Assembly (NCBI GenBank): GCA_016929205.1
Contig: JAFGJF010000679.1
Span: 1-6,002, forward strand
DNA from: Anaerolineae bacterium
GTDB lineage: Bacteria; Chloroflexota; Anaerolineae; JAFGEY01
Direction of reading: 5' to 3'
DNA length: 6,002 nt
In this document: positions 1 to 6,002 of the stretch, piece by piece
Position numbering within the stretch: position 1 is the stretch's first letter
How the letters are laid out: each line of letters starts with the position of its first letter
Program-made: the position numbers and the translations under genes
Notes under the pieces: generated by a model
Database searches by the model: none
The model's input: the letters and a program-made list of their open reading frames with translations, nothing else
Told to the model about the DNA's origin: nothing

Positions 1-2094
1 GGCGAAGTAGAAGACTATCTCGTCCAGGTCCTGGAAATGGACTATGGCGATGCGCCGGACATCAATTATGCGACCGTCTATACCAGCGATGGCGCGCGGC
101 ACATCATCCTGCCGGCCAACAACCCCACCCTGGGCAGCATTGTCGACGCCGAGATAGACGGGCAGCCGAACGTGCTGGCCAATGGGGACGATACGAACGG
201 CATCCCGGACGACGAAGATGGCGTCGTTTTCGACTCCGACCTGGTGCCGGGTGAAGTGGCGACAATCACTGTCACCGCCGCACCGACCGCGACCGGCGTG
301 CTCAACGCCTGGATCGACTTTGGCAGTGACGGTGACTGGAACGATACAAACGACCAGGTTGTCACCAACCAAGTGATCGCTGCCGGGACAAGTGTCGTCA
401 TCACCTTTACTGTGCCCTCGACGGCAACACAAAGTGCAACCTATGCTCGTTTCCGTTTCAGCACCGATGCCGATCTGGCACCCACCGGACTGGCCTCGGA
501 TGGCGAAATTGAAGACTATCTTGTCGGCGTCCTGGAACTCGACTACGGCGACCTGCCGGATAGCAACGTGCCAGCGACATCCGGTTACGCGACGCCTACC
601 TACCCGACCACGAACGCTGACAACGGTGCGCGGCATATCATCTTGCCGGTCAACAATCCAACGTTGGGCAGCACGGTTGATGCCGAACTAGATGGCCAAC
701 CGTCGTTGAATGCGGATGGGGATGATACAAACGGCATACCCGACGATGAGGATGGCGTTGCTTTCTCTGGACCGCTGGTGCCCGGCGAAACGCTGGTTAT
801 CACCGTGACCGCCGCGCCGACGGCGACCGGCGTGCTCAACGCCTGGATCGACTTTGATGGCAACGGGGTCTTGAACGACGTTGGCGAACAGGTTGCTCTG
901 AACGAAACGATCACCGCTGGAACCAGTATCACCCTGGCGATAGGCGTGCCGCTCACGGCCACGCAGGGCATCACCACCTATGCCCGTTTCCGCTTCAGCA
1001 CCGATAGAGACTTGCAGCCAACCGGACTGGCCAACGACGGCGAGATCCAGGATTACGCCATTCCCACCGTTGAACTGGACTTTGGCGACTTGCCAGAAGG
1101 GCCATACCCAACCACGCGAGCACAAGATGGCGCACGTCACATCATCATCACCCAAGCTAACCCGACGTTGGGCAGTTTTGTCGACGCAGAAGTGGATGGG
1201 CAGCCGAATGGCACGGCAGCAGGCGACGACAACGCCAGCACACCGGACGACGAAGATGGCGTGCGCCTGGACTCGGTCATCGTTGCCGGCCAAATCGCGA
1301 CCATAACCATAACCGGCACGAATGTGGTTAGCGCCTATCTCAACGCCTGGATCGACTTTGATGGGAACGGCGTCTTGACGGATGCAGGTGAGCAAATCTT
1401 TACGGACACAGTCTTGTCTGCCGGGGCCAACGTACTGACCTTCACCGTGCCCGTGGTCGTGCTGAGCGACACGCTGAATGCACGTTTCCGTTACAGCACC
1501 GACAGCGGCCTGACGCCGACGGGGCTGGCGAGCGATGGCGAGATCGAAGACCACCGGTTCACACCTGTCCTGGTCGAATACGGCGACTTGCCGGAGGGCG
1601 CAGGGCTGTACCCGACGACATTGGGCGCTGATGGCGCGCGCCACGTGGTGGATGGCGTCACCTATCTGGGCAGCACCATAGACGCAGAGTCGGATGGACA
1701 ACCGTCATTGGCAGCCGATGGCGACGACCTTGCCGGCGCCTCGGACGACGAAGATGGCATCGTTTTCTTGACCCCGATCATGCGCGGGCAAACGGCGCAG
1801 ATCCAGGTCACGGCTGCCTCAGCGGGATATCTGAACGCCTGGATCGACTTGGATTTTGACGGCACGTTGGATGTCATCGACACGATCGCCCTGGATGGCG
1901 CACCTGTCGTCTCGACCGTAAACGACCTGTACCTGGACGCCGGTACACACACGCTCGTCATCAGCGTGCCCAACGTGACCATCGGCAGCAGCGTCTACAG
2001 CCGCTTCCGTTTTACCAGTTACGACACCAATGGCACCCTATCCTACACCGGGCTGGCCAACGACGGCGAGGTTGAAGACTATGTCTTGATGAGC
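1..2094 (+). repeat. Tandem array of four complete GEVED-type repeat units plus one unit end
   Basis: Complete units run 37-537, 538-1074, 1075-1572 and 1573-2094 (about 166-179 residues each); bases 1-36 are the end of a preceding unit. Each unit opens with (D/E)(Y/F)GD(L/A)P, then DGARH or NGARH, LGS..(V/I)DAE.DGQP, an acidic loop ending DDEDG, the core LNAWID, R-F-R-(F/Y) and finally PTGLA.DGE(I/V).D (YTGLA in unit 4). Unit 3 ends GEIEDH where the others have a tyrosine. Unit 4 lacks part of the first half and has an insertion after its core. Units 2 and 3 contain DFDGNGVL, resembling a calcium-binding loop. The units are also alike as DNA: the 17-base AACGCCTGGATCGACTT occurs in all four, at 304, 838, 1342 and 1834. 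Confidence 0.9.
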
Positions 2095-4038
2095 CTGGGC
2101 AATGTGGTATGGCTAGACATGGGCGGCGGCGCAGGTGGTATCGTCAATGATGGCGCGATGAATGGCAGCGAAGCTGGCATTGCAGGCGTCGTCGTCGAAC
2201 TGTACCGCTCCGGGCAAATGCCGGGTGTAGACACGCCAGTGGTCACCACGACCACCGATGCGGGCGGATACTATACCTTTACCGGCCTGGTATCAGATAC
2301 CTATGTCGTGCACATCCCGGCTTCCGAGTTCCACACTGGCGAGCCGTTTGAAGGGCTGTTCTCCTCGACCGGCAGCGGCGTACCAGATGACGACCTGGAT
2401 CAAGATCGAGATGAGAACGGCATCGACGACGACGCGCCGGCCATCAATGGCATCTCGGGCAATCCGGTCACCCTGTCCTTGGGCACCGAGCCAGTGTTCG
2501 AAGATGGCGACACCAACTCGAACCTGACCATCGACTTTGGGTTCATTGTCGCTGCCAGCCTGGGCGACTATGTGTGGTTCGATTGGGACGTGGACGGCAT
2601 TCAGGATCCTGGAGAGCCCGGTGTGCCGGGTGTGACCGTCACCCTGTACACGACGGCCGGCGTGCCGATCTCGACCACGACCACCGATGCCAGCGGGTAC
2701 TATAGCTTTACCAACCTGCAGCCGGGTGGTTATTACCTGGACTTTACGCCGCCCCCCACCTATACCTTGACCTATCAGGATCAGGGCGGCGACGACGCGG
2801 CAGACAGCGATGCCGATCCCATCACTGGCCGGACCATCAGCACCACCCTGGAGCCGGGAGAGCACGATCCGACATGGGATGCCGGACTTTACCTGGTACC
2901 GGGCATCGACGTGGTCAAGACGGTCTCGGTCGATTGCGCAGCAAACAGGATGCCGTTTACCTATACGATCCGCATCACCAACACCGGCCAGGCGATCCTG
3001 GATCCGCTGGTGCTGACCGATACCCTGCCACCTGACTTTTACTACACCGCCGGTTCCAGCACACCGGTTGTATCCAACGTGGTCGATGGCCCGCCCACGG
3101 TACTGGTCTGGCAAGACCTCGGCATCCTGGCACCGGGAGAGAGCCTCACCGTGACCTTTGGCGTGACCGCCACGCCCGCCATCACCGGGACCTATGTCAA
3201 TGAGGCCACCGGCAAAGGCACACATCCTGGCGGCATCATCACCGACACTGACGATGTGCCGGTTGCGATTCAAGACCCTTCCATCGCGTTGGACAAAGCA
3301 GCCATCGACTGGAATACCGACGACTTGGCGCCAAACTATGTAACCTTTACGATCCGTATCACCAACACCGGACCCAGCCCGATCGACGTACTGCCCATGC
3401 TCGACCAATACGATCCTGCTTATCTCTCGTTCGAATGGGCCGATCCACTGCCCGACGAACCGGATGACGACGGTATCCTGACCTGGTATGACCTGACCGC
3501 TGCCGGACTAAACGGTCTGGGACGGAATATGATGCCCGGCGAAACGTTCGTCGTCACCACCGTGTTCCGGATCGTCCAGGATGTGATCACAACAACCAAC
3601 GTTGCCACAGTCACCAATGTGCTTGACGAATACGACAACCCATCTGATGACAAAAATGACGATCAAGAGATCAGCAATGTAACAACGTTCGTCGATCTGC
3701 TCTACTTCCGGGCCACATCGCTGCCGGATGCCGTGCTCGTGGAATGGGAAACCGCTGTCGAAATCGACAACTATGGCTTCTACCTGTTTCGAGATACGGG
3801 AGAGGAACTGGAATCCGCAGACGAAATCGCGTTTCTGCCGGCCACAGGGCACAGGCAAGGAGCTGGAGCTGCCTATCAATTCAAGGATTTGGCAGTACAA
3901 GCAGACATCTACTATACGTATTGGCTCGTCGATATCGACGTCAACGGACAGCGCACAACGCACGGCCCGGTCTCGGTAACAACTCTATCGCAATACGAAA
4001 CACCCTGGCACATTTATCTGCCGATCGTCGTGCGATAG
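1..4038 (+). CDS. Large modular secreted surface protein (GEVED, SdrD B-like, DUF11-like repeats), 5' partial
   Basis: The reading frame is already open at base 1, where it reads GEVEDYLV, so the ATG at 37 is an internal methionine and the true start is upstream. About 1,345 residues are visible, ending in TAG. In order they are: the tail of one GEVED unit (1-36), four complete GEVED-type units (37-2094), two SdrD B-like domains (2095-2892), two DUF11-like domains (2902-3696), a fibronectin-like C-terminal domain and a short tail ending IYLPIVVR. There is no LPXTG motif or C-terminal membrane helix. The protein is rich in Asp, Thr, Gly and Val, with five lysines and one cysteine in the visible part. 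These families are extracellular beta-sandwich modules, so a structural or adhesive cell-surface role is inferred; no catalytic domain is recognisable. The export signal cannot be checked because the N-terminus is missing. The next gene is convergent. Confidence is high for the gene and moderate for the role. Confidence 0.95.
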   Translation, partial: GEVEDYLVQVLEMDYGDAPDINYATVYTSDGARHIILPANNPTLGSIVDAEIDGQPNVLANGDDTNGIPDDEDGVVFDSDLVPGEVATITVTAAPTATGVLNAWIDFGSDGDWNDTNDQVVTNQVIAAGTSVVITFTVPSTATQSATYARFRFSTDADLAPTGLASDGEIEDYLVGVLELDYGDLPDSNVPATSGYATPTYPTTNADNGARHIILPVNNPTLGSTVDAELDGQPSLNADGDDTNGIPDDEDGVAFSGPLVPGETLVITVTAAPTATGVLNAWIDFDGNGVLNDVGEQVALNETITAGTSITLAIGVPLTATQGITTYARFRFSTDRDLQPTGLANDGEIQDYAIPTVELDFGDLPEGPYPTTRAQDGARHIIITQANPTLGSFVDAEVDGQPNGTAAGDDNASTPDDEDGVRLDSVIVAGQIATITITGTNVVSAYLNAWIDFDGNGVLTDAGEQIFTDTVLSAGANVLTFTVPVVVLSDTLNARFRYSTDSGLTPTGLASDGEIEDHRFTPVLVEYGDLPEGAGLYPTTLGADGARHVVDGVTYLGSTIDAESDGQPSLAADGDDLAGASDDEDGIVFLTPIMRGQTAQIQVTAASAGYLNAWIDLDFDGTLDVIDTIALDGAPVVSTVNDLYLDAGTHTLVISVPNVTIGSSVYSRFRFTSYDTNGTLSYTGLANDGEVEDYVLMSLGNVVWLDMGGGAGGIVNDGAMNGSEAGIAGVVVELYRSGQMPGVDTPVVTTTTDAGGYYTFTGLVSDTYVVHIPASEFHTGEPFEGLFSSTGSGVPDDDLDQDRDENGIDDDAPAINGISGNPVTLSLGTEPVFEDGDTNSNLTIDFGFIVAASLGDYVWFDWDVDGIQDPGEPGVPGVTVTLYTTAGVPISTTTTDASGYYSFTNLQPGGYYLDFTPPPTYTLTYQDQGGDDAADSDADPITGRTISTTLEPGEHDPTWDAGLYLVPGIDVVKTVSVDCAANRMPFTYTIRITNTGQAILDPLVLTDTLPPDFYYTAGSSTPVVSNVVDGPPTVLVWQDLGILAPGESLTVTFGVTATPAITGTYVNEATGKGTHPGGIITDTDDVPVAIQDPSIALDKAAIDWNTDDLAPNYVTFTIRITNTGPSPIDVLPMLDQYDPAYLSFEWADPLPDEPDDDGILTWYDLTAAGLNGLGRNMMPGETFVVTTVFRIVQDVITTTNVATVTNVLDEYDNPSDDKNDDQEISNVTTFVDLLYFRATSLPDAVLVEWETAVEIDNYGFYLFRDTGEELESADEIAFLPATGHRQGAGAAYQFKDLAVQADIYYTYWLVDIDVNGQRTTHGPVSVTTLSQYETPWHIYLPIVVR
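2095..2892 (+). other. Two SdrD B-like (Cna B-type) domains within the surface protein
   Basis: The first domain (2095-2559) begins LGNVVWLD and contains NGSEAGIAGVVVELY, TTTTDAGGYYTFTGL and a final TIDFGF. The second (2560-2892) begins LGDYVWFDWDVDGIQDPGEP, followed by GVPGVTVTLYTT, TTTTDASGYYSFTNL and a final WDAGLY. These are hallmarks of the SdrD B family, calcium-binding beta-sandwich modules that act as stalks in surface proteins. Domain 1 carries an extra highly acidic insert (PDDDLDQDRDENGIDDDAP) before its last strands. The DWDVDGIQD segment of domain 2 matches the usual calcium loop; domain 1 lacks this loop in canonical form. Confidence 0.85.
2902..3696 (+). other. Two DUF11-like domains within the surface protein
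   Basis: The first (about 2902-3276) has the usual pattern: a VVKTVS opening, FTYTIRITNTGQA, then LVLTDTLPPDF, LGILAPGESLTVTF and a final GTYVNEATG. It contains the only visible cysteine of the protein (codon 2935) and the first visible lysine (codon 2917). The second (about 3277-3696) opens IALDKAAID, has FTIRITNTGPSPIDVLPMLDQYDP, then MMPGETFVVTTVFRI and TTNVATVTNVLDEY. DUF11 modules are extracellular beta-sandwich repeats. Domain 2 diverges from the usual pattern in its middle, where an acidic DEPDDDGILTWYDL segment is found. Domain boundaries are approximate. Confidence 0.8.
3697..4038 (+). other. Fibronectin-like C-terminal domain with IYLPIVVR tail
   Basis: This segment begins LLYFRATSLPDAVLVEWETAVEID and continues NYGFYLFRD, ATGHRQGAGAAYQFKDL, YYTYWLVDIDVNGQRTTHGPV. 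It resembles the fibronectin-III-like domain that ends many secreted proteins of Chloroflexota and other environmental bacteria. After a short linker (SQYETPWH) the protein ends with a brief hydrophobic tail, IYLPIVVR. Similar YLP(L/I)V..R endings recur at the C-termini of Chloroflexota secreted proteins, from memory. A role as a sorting or attachment signal is inferred, not demonstrated. Confidence 0.65.
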
Positions 4039-4061
4039 CAGACATATGGCCACATCTAAAA

Positions 4062-4097
4062 CCAAACCCGCTTGAGGGATTCCTCAAGCGGGTTTGG
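4062..4097. terminator. Perfect 16-bp stem hairpin, probable convergent terminator
   Basis: The arms 4062-4077 (CCAAACCCGCTTGAGG) and 4082-4097 pair perfectly around a GATT loop. The hairpin starts 23 bases after the surface-protein stop codon and lies 58 bases past the stop of the minus-strand gene ending at 4155. Read on the minus strand it is followed by TTTT (4061-4058), a short U-tract. Read on the plus strand it is followed by GC-rich sequence with no T-run. It therefore fits best as an intrinsic terminator for the minus-strand operon; for the plus-strand gene it may only be a transcript-end stabilising hairpin. Confidence 0.8.
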
Positions 4098-4154
4098 CGC
4101 GCCACTATGATAACAGCTATCGGCCAGACATCGAACAAACGAACTCATCCTCGA

Positions 4155-5015
4155 TCACATCAGCCGCTGGATCTGCGCAATGGTCAAAGGGGCCGAACCC
4201 TCATAGTGGTTGTTGACGTTGAGATACACCTCTATGCCTTGGGCGGCCATCTCTTTGACCATATCGACGATCACCTTGAGCTCCTCATCCTTGGGCGCAA
4301 CCCGCCGATCCCACCGTTTGCCCGTTTGCTTTTCAATCCCCTGCCGATCTGGGCCCAAAAGACGGACGACGACCGTACCATGCTCCAGAATCAGCGACTT
4401 CCAGTTACGATAAATGCTCGTCACCGGTGGCATCCAATAACCCTGTACCAGGACCGGAATGACGTTATTCTTGTTCAAAAACTCGAAATAGCCTTGATTG
4501 ACGTAATTGGGGTTTCGGACCTCGAGCGCATACGACCAGGATCGATCGATCTGCCCGGCAAACGCTTCAAACTGCTTCTGGAATTGCGCTTGCGAAACCA
4601 TCTTGACTTTGTTCAGGTATTCGAACTGGAACATGATCGGCCCGCATACATCTTGAAGCGGCGCGATCCGCGCCAGGAACTGCGCCAGCAGCTCTGCCGA
4701 CAGAAAGGATGGATTGGTTACCAGCGGGTCATTCTTGGCCTTTTTGTAAAGATGCGTCAAAGTGATGCTGTTGGGCGCCTTGATCGTGAATCGAAAATCA
4801 TCCGCAACCGAACTGCGATAGGCAGCCACGTCCGGCGGCTTGGGCAAGCCGATATTGTCCTGGCCGAACAGCGACCAAAACCACTGGTCGACCTCAACCG
4901 TATCGTACTTTTTAGCGTATTCGGCCAAATCGTTGCTGCCCGTGTCCGCGGAATAGACCAGCCCCTGCCACGACGGGAATTTCCAGCTACACGTCCCGAT
5001 TCGTATCGACGCCAT
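4155..5015 (-). CDS. DUF72 (YecE-like) family protein
   Basis: This 286-residue protein has the usual length and motifs of the DUF72/YecE family. Visible motifs are IRIGTCSWKFPSW (residues 4-16), YDTVEVDQWFW (37-47), FRFTIKAPNSITLTH (74-88), GPIMFQFEYL (125-134), YALEVRNPNY (162-171), VVVRLLGPDR and, near the C-terminus, NNHYEGSAP (268-276). Known structures of the family are TIM barrels; the biochemical function is not established, so none is assigned. No signal peptide or membrane segment is seen, so it is probably cytoplasmic. The ATG at 5015 is preferred because the GAGG of a purine-rich ribosome site lies 9 bases before it; a GTG directly before it at 5018 is possible and would add one residue. 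The gene follows the DUF1638 gene by 42 bases, suggesting co-transcription, and is followed by the hairpin at 4062-4097. The family call is confident. Confidence 0.93.
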   Translation of the reverse strand: MASIRIGTCSWKFPSWQGLVYSADTGSNDLAEYAKKYDTVEVDQWFWSLFGQDNIGLPKPPDVAAYRSSVADDFRFTIKAPNSITLTHLYKKAKNDPLVTNPSFLSAELLAQFLARIAPLQDVCGPIMFQFEYLNKVKMVSQAQFQKQFEAFAGQIDRSWSYALEVRNPNYVNQGYFEFLNKNNVIPVLVQGYWMPPVTSIYRNWKSLILEHGTVVVRLLGPDRQGIEKQTGKRWDRRVAPKDEELKVIVDMVKEMAAQGIEVYLNVNNHYEGSAPLTIAQIQRLM

Positions 5016-5019
5016 CACA

Positions 5020-5030
5020 CCCTTCCTCTC
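5020..5030 (-). promoter_or_regulatory. Ribosome binding site of the DUF72 gene
   Basis: On the minus strand this reads GAGAGGAAGGG, a purine-rich Shine-Dalgarno-like stretch. Its GAGG (5028-5025) is 9 bases from the ATG at 5015 and 6 bases from the adjacent GTG at 5018. It shows that the gene has its own translation initiation site despite the short gap to the upstream gene, and it leaves both start codons possible. Confidence 0.65.
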
Positions 5031-5057
5031 GTTGCAGACCAGGCAGCAGAGGCAGTG

Positions 5058-5801
5058 TCAAATGGCCTGCGCAGCGCAGTCCACGACCCGATCGTCATAG
5101 CTCATCACGACACGCTGTCCGGGCTCCAAGATCAGAAAATCATGCTGCCAATCGCCCTCCAGCAAGCGGCGAATCAGCACCATATCGCCCGCCAATCGTT
5201 CAAACGTCCAGCCGCGTCGAGCCGCTTCCTCTTGCGTTTGCGCCTCGACCTCTGCTCCATGGCCCACGCCCATATCGATATAGGCCGCGCGGTTATAGTG
5301 CGCCTGCCAGGCGCCCATCACTTCCATCAAATAGTCGGCATTGTCCCGTCCATATTTGGCCACGTACTCGTCGTACAGCGAGCGAACATCGGTATCCATA
5401 TTCGCGCCAATGGACAAGCTGGTCCCGGGGCCGTCCTTCCGCTCAACGTAATCCTGCACGTACCAGTAGGTGCCCGAGTGATTCTCAAACTGCTCCTGAT
5501 ACCGCTCCCGGCTGCCCAAAAAAAGGGTGATGCAGTCGTGCGCGCGTGGGATCACCAGGGGAACGTCCCGCGCAATCAGCCCTTCCGTAGACTGGCCACA
5601 CAGCCCGTAGGCCATGACCACCGCGTCGTAGCCTTGCCCGCCGGTCGCATCAATGCTGCTTTGCAGGCGCGCCCGCAAATCGGGAGGGTCATTGTGCCAG
5701 CCCAGGCGAAACAACTCGACGTCCACAATGTGTGGCGATCGCGCCGCACACAAATAGACCACACGTGCCAGCGCTTCACAAGCCAAACACTTGTATTTCA
5801 T
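5058..5801 (-). CDS. DUF1638 family protein
   Basis: The 247-residue protein carries the recognisable DUF1638 signature: an N-terminal KCLACEAL (residues 4-11), MAYGLCG (63-69), VIPRAHDCITLFLGS (83-97) and SGTYWYVQDYVE (109-120). Cys8, Cys68, His88 and Cys90 sit in these conserved motifs and could form a metal or cofactor site, which is inference. Family members are often encoded near corrinoid-dependent methyltransferase genes, but none is in this window and the function is unknown. No signal peptide or membrane helix is seen. The ATG at 5801 is chosen because family members begin just before the ACE motif. An upstream in-frame TTG at 5855 would add 18 residues unlike the family and lies inside a palindrome. 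The ribosome site is weak: AAGGA at 5820-5816 is 14 bases from the ATG. The gene is probably first of an operon with the DUF72 gene, 42 bases downstream. Confidence 0.9.
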   Translation of the reverse strand: MKYKCLACEALARVVYLCAARSPHIVDVELFRLGWHNDPPDLRARLQSSIDATGGQGYDAVVMAYGLCGQSTEGLIARDVPLVIPRAHDCITLFLGSRERYQEQFENHSGTYWYVQDYVERKDGPGTSLSIGANMDTDVRSLYDEYVAKYGRDNADYLMEVMGAWQAHYNRAAYIDMGVGHGAEVEAQTQEEAARRGWTFERLAGDMVLIRRLLEGDWQHDFLILEPGQRVVMSYDDRVVDCAAQAI

Positions 5802-5848
5802 AACGTATCTGTATGTCCTTCGTCTCGCTTCAGCAATCAATTGGACTT

Positions 5849-5862
5849 TTGACAAAGGTCAA
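5849..5862. promoter_or_regulatory. TTGAC-N4-GTCAA palindrome, possible CRP/FNR/FixK-type box
   Basis: The sequence TTGACAAAGGTCAA is a perfect 5-bp inverted repeat with a 4-base spacer and lies 47 bases before the DUF1638 start codon. It fits the TTGA-N6-TCAA pattern bound by FNR/FixK-type regulators of the CRP/FNR family. A second short palindrome, TTGATCAA, lies nearby at 5875-5882. The regulator and its effect are unknown; the match is to a short pattern, so chance cannot be excluded. Confidence 0.35.
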
Positions 5863-5898
5863 GAAACCTGGTTTTTGATCAAGCAAGATATGAGATAT

Positions 5899-5928
5899 AT
5901 GCTAGAACAATCTTTGGCATCATCTCAA
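5899..5928 (-). promoter_or_regulatory. Candidate sigma-70-type promoter of the DUF1638-DUF72 operon
   Basis: On the minus strand TTGAGA (5928-5923, five of six consensus bases) and TAGCAT (5904-5899, four of six) are separated by 18 bases in an AT-rich stretch. This would start transcription near 5892 and give a leader of about 90 bases containing the TTGAC-N4-GTCAA palindrome. The match is modest and was found by eye; other AT-rich hexamers nearby, such as TATATC, could also serve. Confidence 0.3.
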
Positions 5929-5934
5929 AAAAGA

Positions 5935-5988
5935 GGGGAACGCCAGCATCTTGCTGGCTCTCAGGCCGTCAAGATGACGGCGTTCCCC
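5935..5988. repeat. Palindromic element able to form a three-way junction (REP/BIME-like)
   Basis: The outer arms GGGGAAC (5935-5941) and GTTCCCC (5982-5988) enclose two hairpins, each with a 7-bp stem and 3-base loop: GCCAGCA-TCT-TGCTGGC (5942-5958) and GCCGTCA-AGA-TGACGGC (5965-5981). A 6-base linker, TCTCAG (5959-5964), joins them. Everything except the loops and linker can pair. The two 27-base halves are inverted copies, 20 of 27 bases alike, and four of the differences are two compensating base pairs in the stem. This resembles interspersed extragenic palindromic elements. It lies in non-coding DNA upstream of the DUF1638 gene. No protein-coding content or flanking duplication is seen. 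Confidence 0.75.
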
Positions 5989-6002
5989 CAAGATATTGAC
6001 AA

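Noticed and set aside
688..1701. A 337-residue minus-strand open frame opposite the GEVED repeats.
   Set aside because: It is antisense to a gene with strong repeated motifs, has no recognisable domain, and similar antisense frames recur opposite other parts of the same gene because of its composition.
1..2094. The tandem repeats as a CRISPR array or other non-coding repeat.
   Set aside because: The units are about 500 bases long, keep one reading frame throughout and encode recognisable protein modules; there are no short repeats with unique spacers.
2293..3408. A 371-residue minus-strand open frame opposite the SdrD B and DUF11 domains.
   Set aside because: The product is a Gly/Arg/Val/Asp-rich mirror of the sense codons without domain similarity, and no ribosome site or promoter was noticed.
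3744..5852. A 702-residue open frame on the plus strand covering the end of the surface gene and the whole DUF1638 and DUF72 genes in antisense.
   Set aside because: It overlaps three frames with clear family motifs, its product is rich in Arg, His, Gln and Pro with no recognisable domain, and it crosses the terminator hairpin. It is a by-product of GC-rich codon use on the opposite strand.
5802..5855. An N-terminal extension of the DUF1638 protein from a TTG at 5855.
   Set aside because: The extra 18 residues do not look like the family, no ribosome site precedes the TTG, and the codon lies inside the TTGAC-N4-GTCAA palindrome. The ATG at 5801 gives the expected N-terminus.
5849..6002. The heptamer TTGACAA at 5849-5855 and again at 5996-6002, as possible flanking direct repeats of an inserted element.
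   Set aside because: Seven bases is short for AT-rich DNA, the copies are far from the edges of the palindromic element, and the second one runs to the window end, so no boundary can be judged.

Overview
The window suggests a GC-rich, free-living bacterium, most likely of the phylum Chloroflexota (Anaerolineae/Caldilineae-like). The main reason is the large surface protein on the plus strand. It combines GEVED-type repeats, SdrD B-like and DUF11-like modules, a C-terminal fibronectin-like 'VEWETAVEIDNYGFYLFRD' domain and the terminal tail 'IYLPIVVR', a combination I associate with secreted Chloroflexota proteins. This assignment rests on recalled family style, not on a search.

Layout. Bases 1-4038 (+) are the 3' part of one very long gene for a modular, acidic, extracellular protein; its start and any signal peptide lie before the window. 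Bases 4039-4154 are a short convergent intergenic spacer holding a perfect 16-bp stem hairpin, probably a shared terminator. Bases 4155-5015 (-) encode a DUF72/YecE-family TIM-barrel-type protein. Bases 5058-5801 (-) encode a DUF1638-family protein. These two minus-strand genes are 42 bases apart and probably form an operon in the order DUF1638 then DUF72. Bases 5802-6002 are non-coding and AT-richer. They hold a possible promoter, a TTGAC-N4-GTCAA palindrome resembling a CRP/FNR/FixK box, and a 54-base element that can fold into a three-way junction made of two inverted copies of a 27-base hairpin unit.

How the parts relate. The surface protein and the two minus-strand genes are convergent and separated by a terminator, so nothing links them functionally. 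The surface protein looks structural or adhesive: repeated beta-rich modules with acidic, calcium-loop-like segments and no recognisable enzyme domain. The minus-strand pair are cytoplasmic proteins of poorly characterised families. DUF1638 proteins are often found near corrinoid methyltransferase systems, but no such gene is visible here.

I see no confident new multi-gene system. The most notable items are the three-way-junction element with compensating base changes, the FNR/FixK-like palindrome before the DUF1638 gene, and the long lysine-free stretch and near-identical DNA cores of the surface protein repeats.
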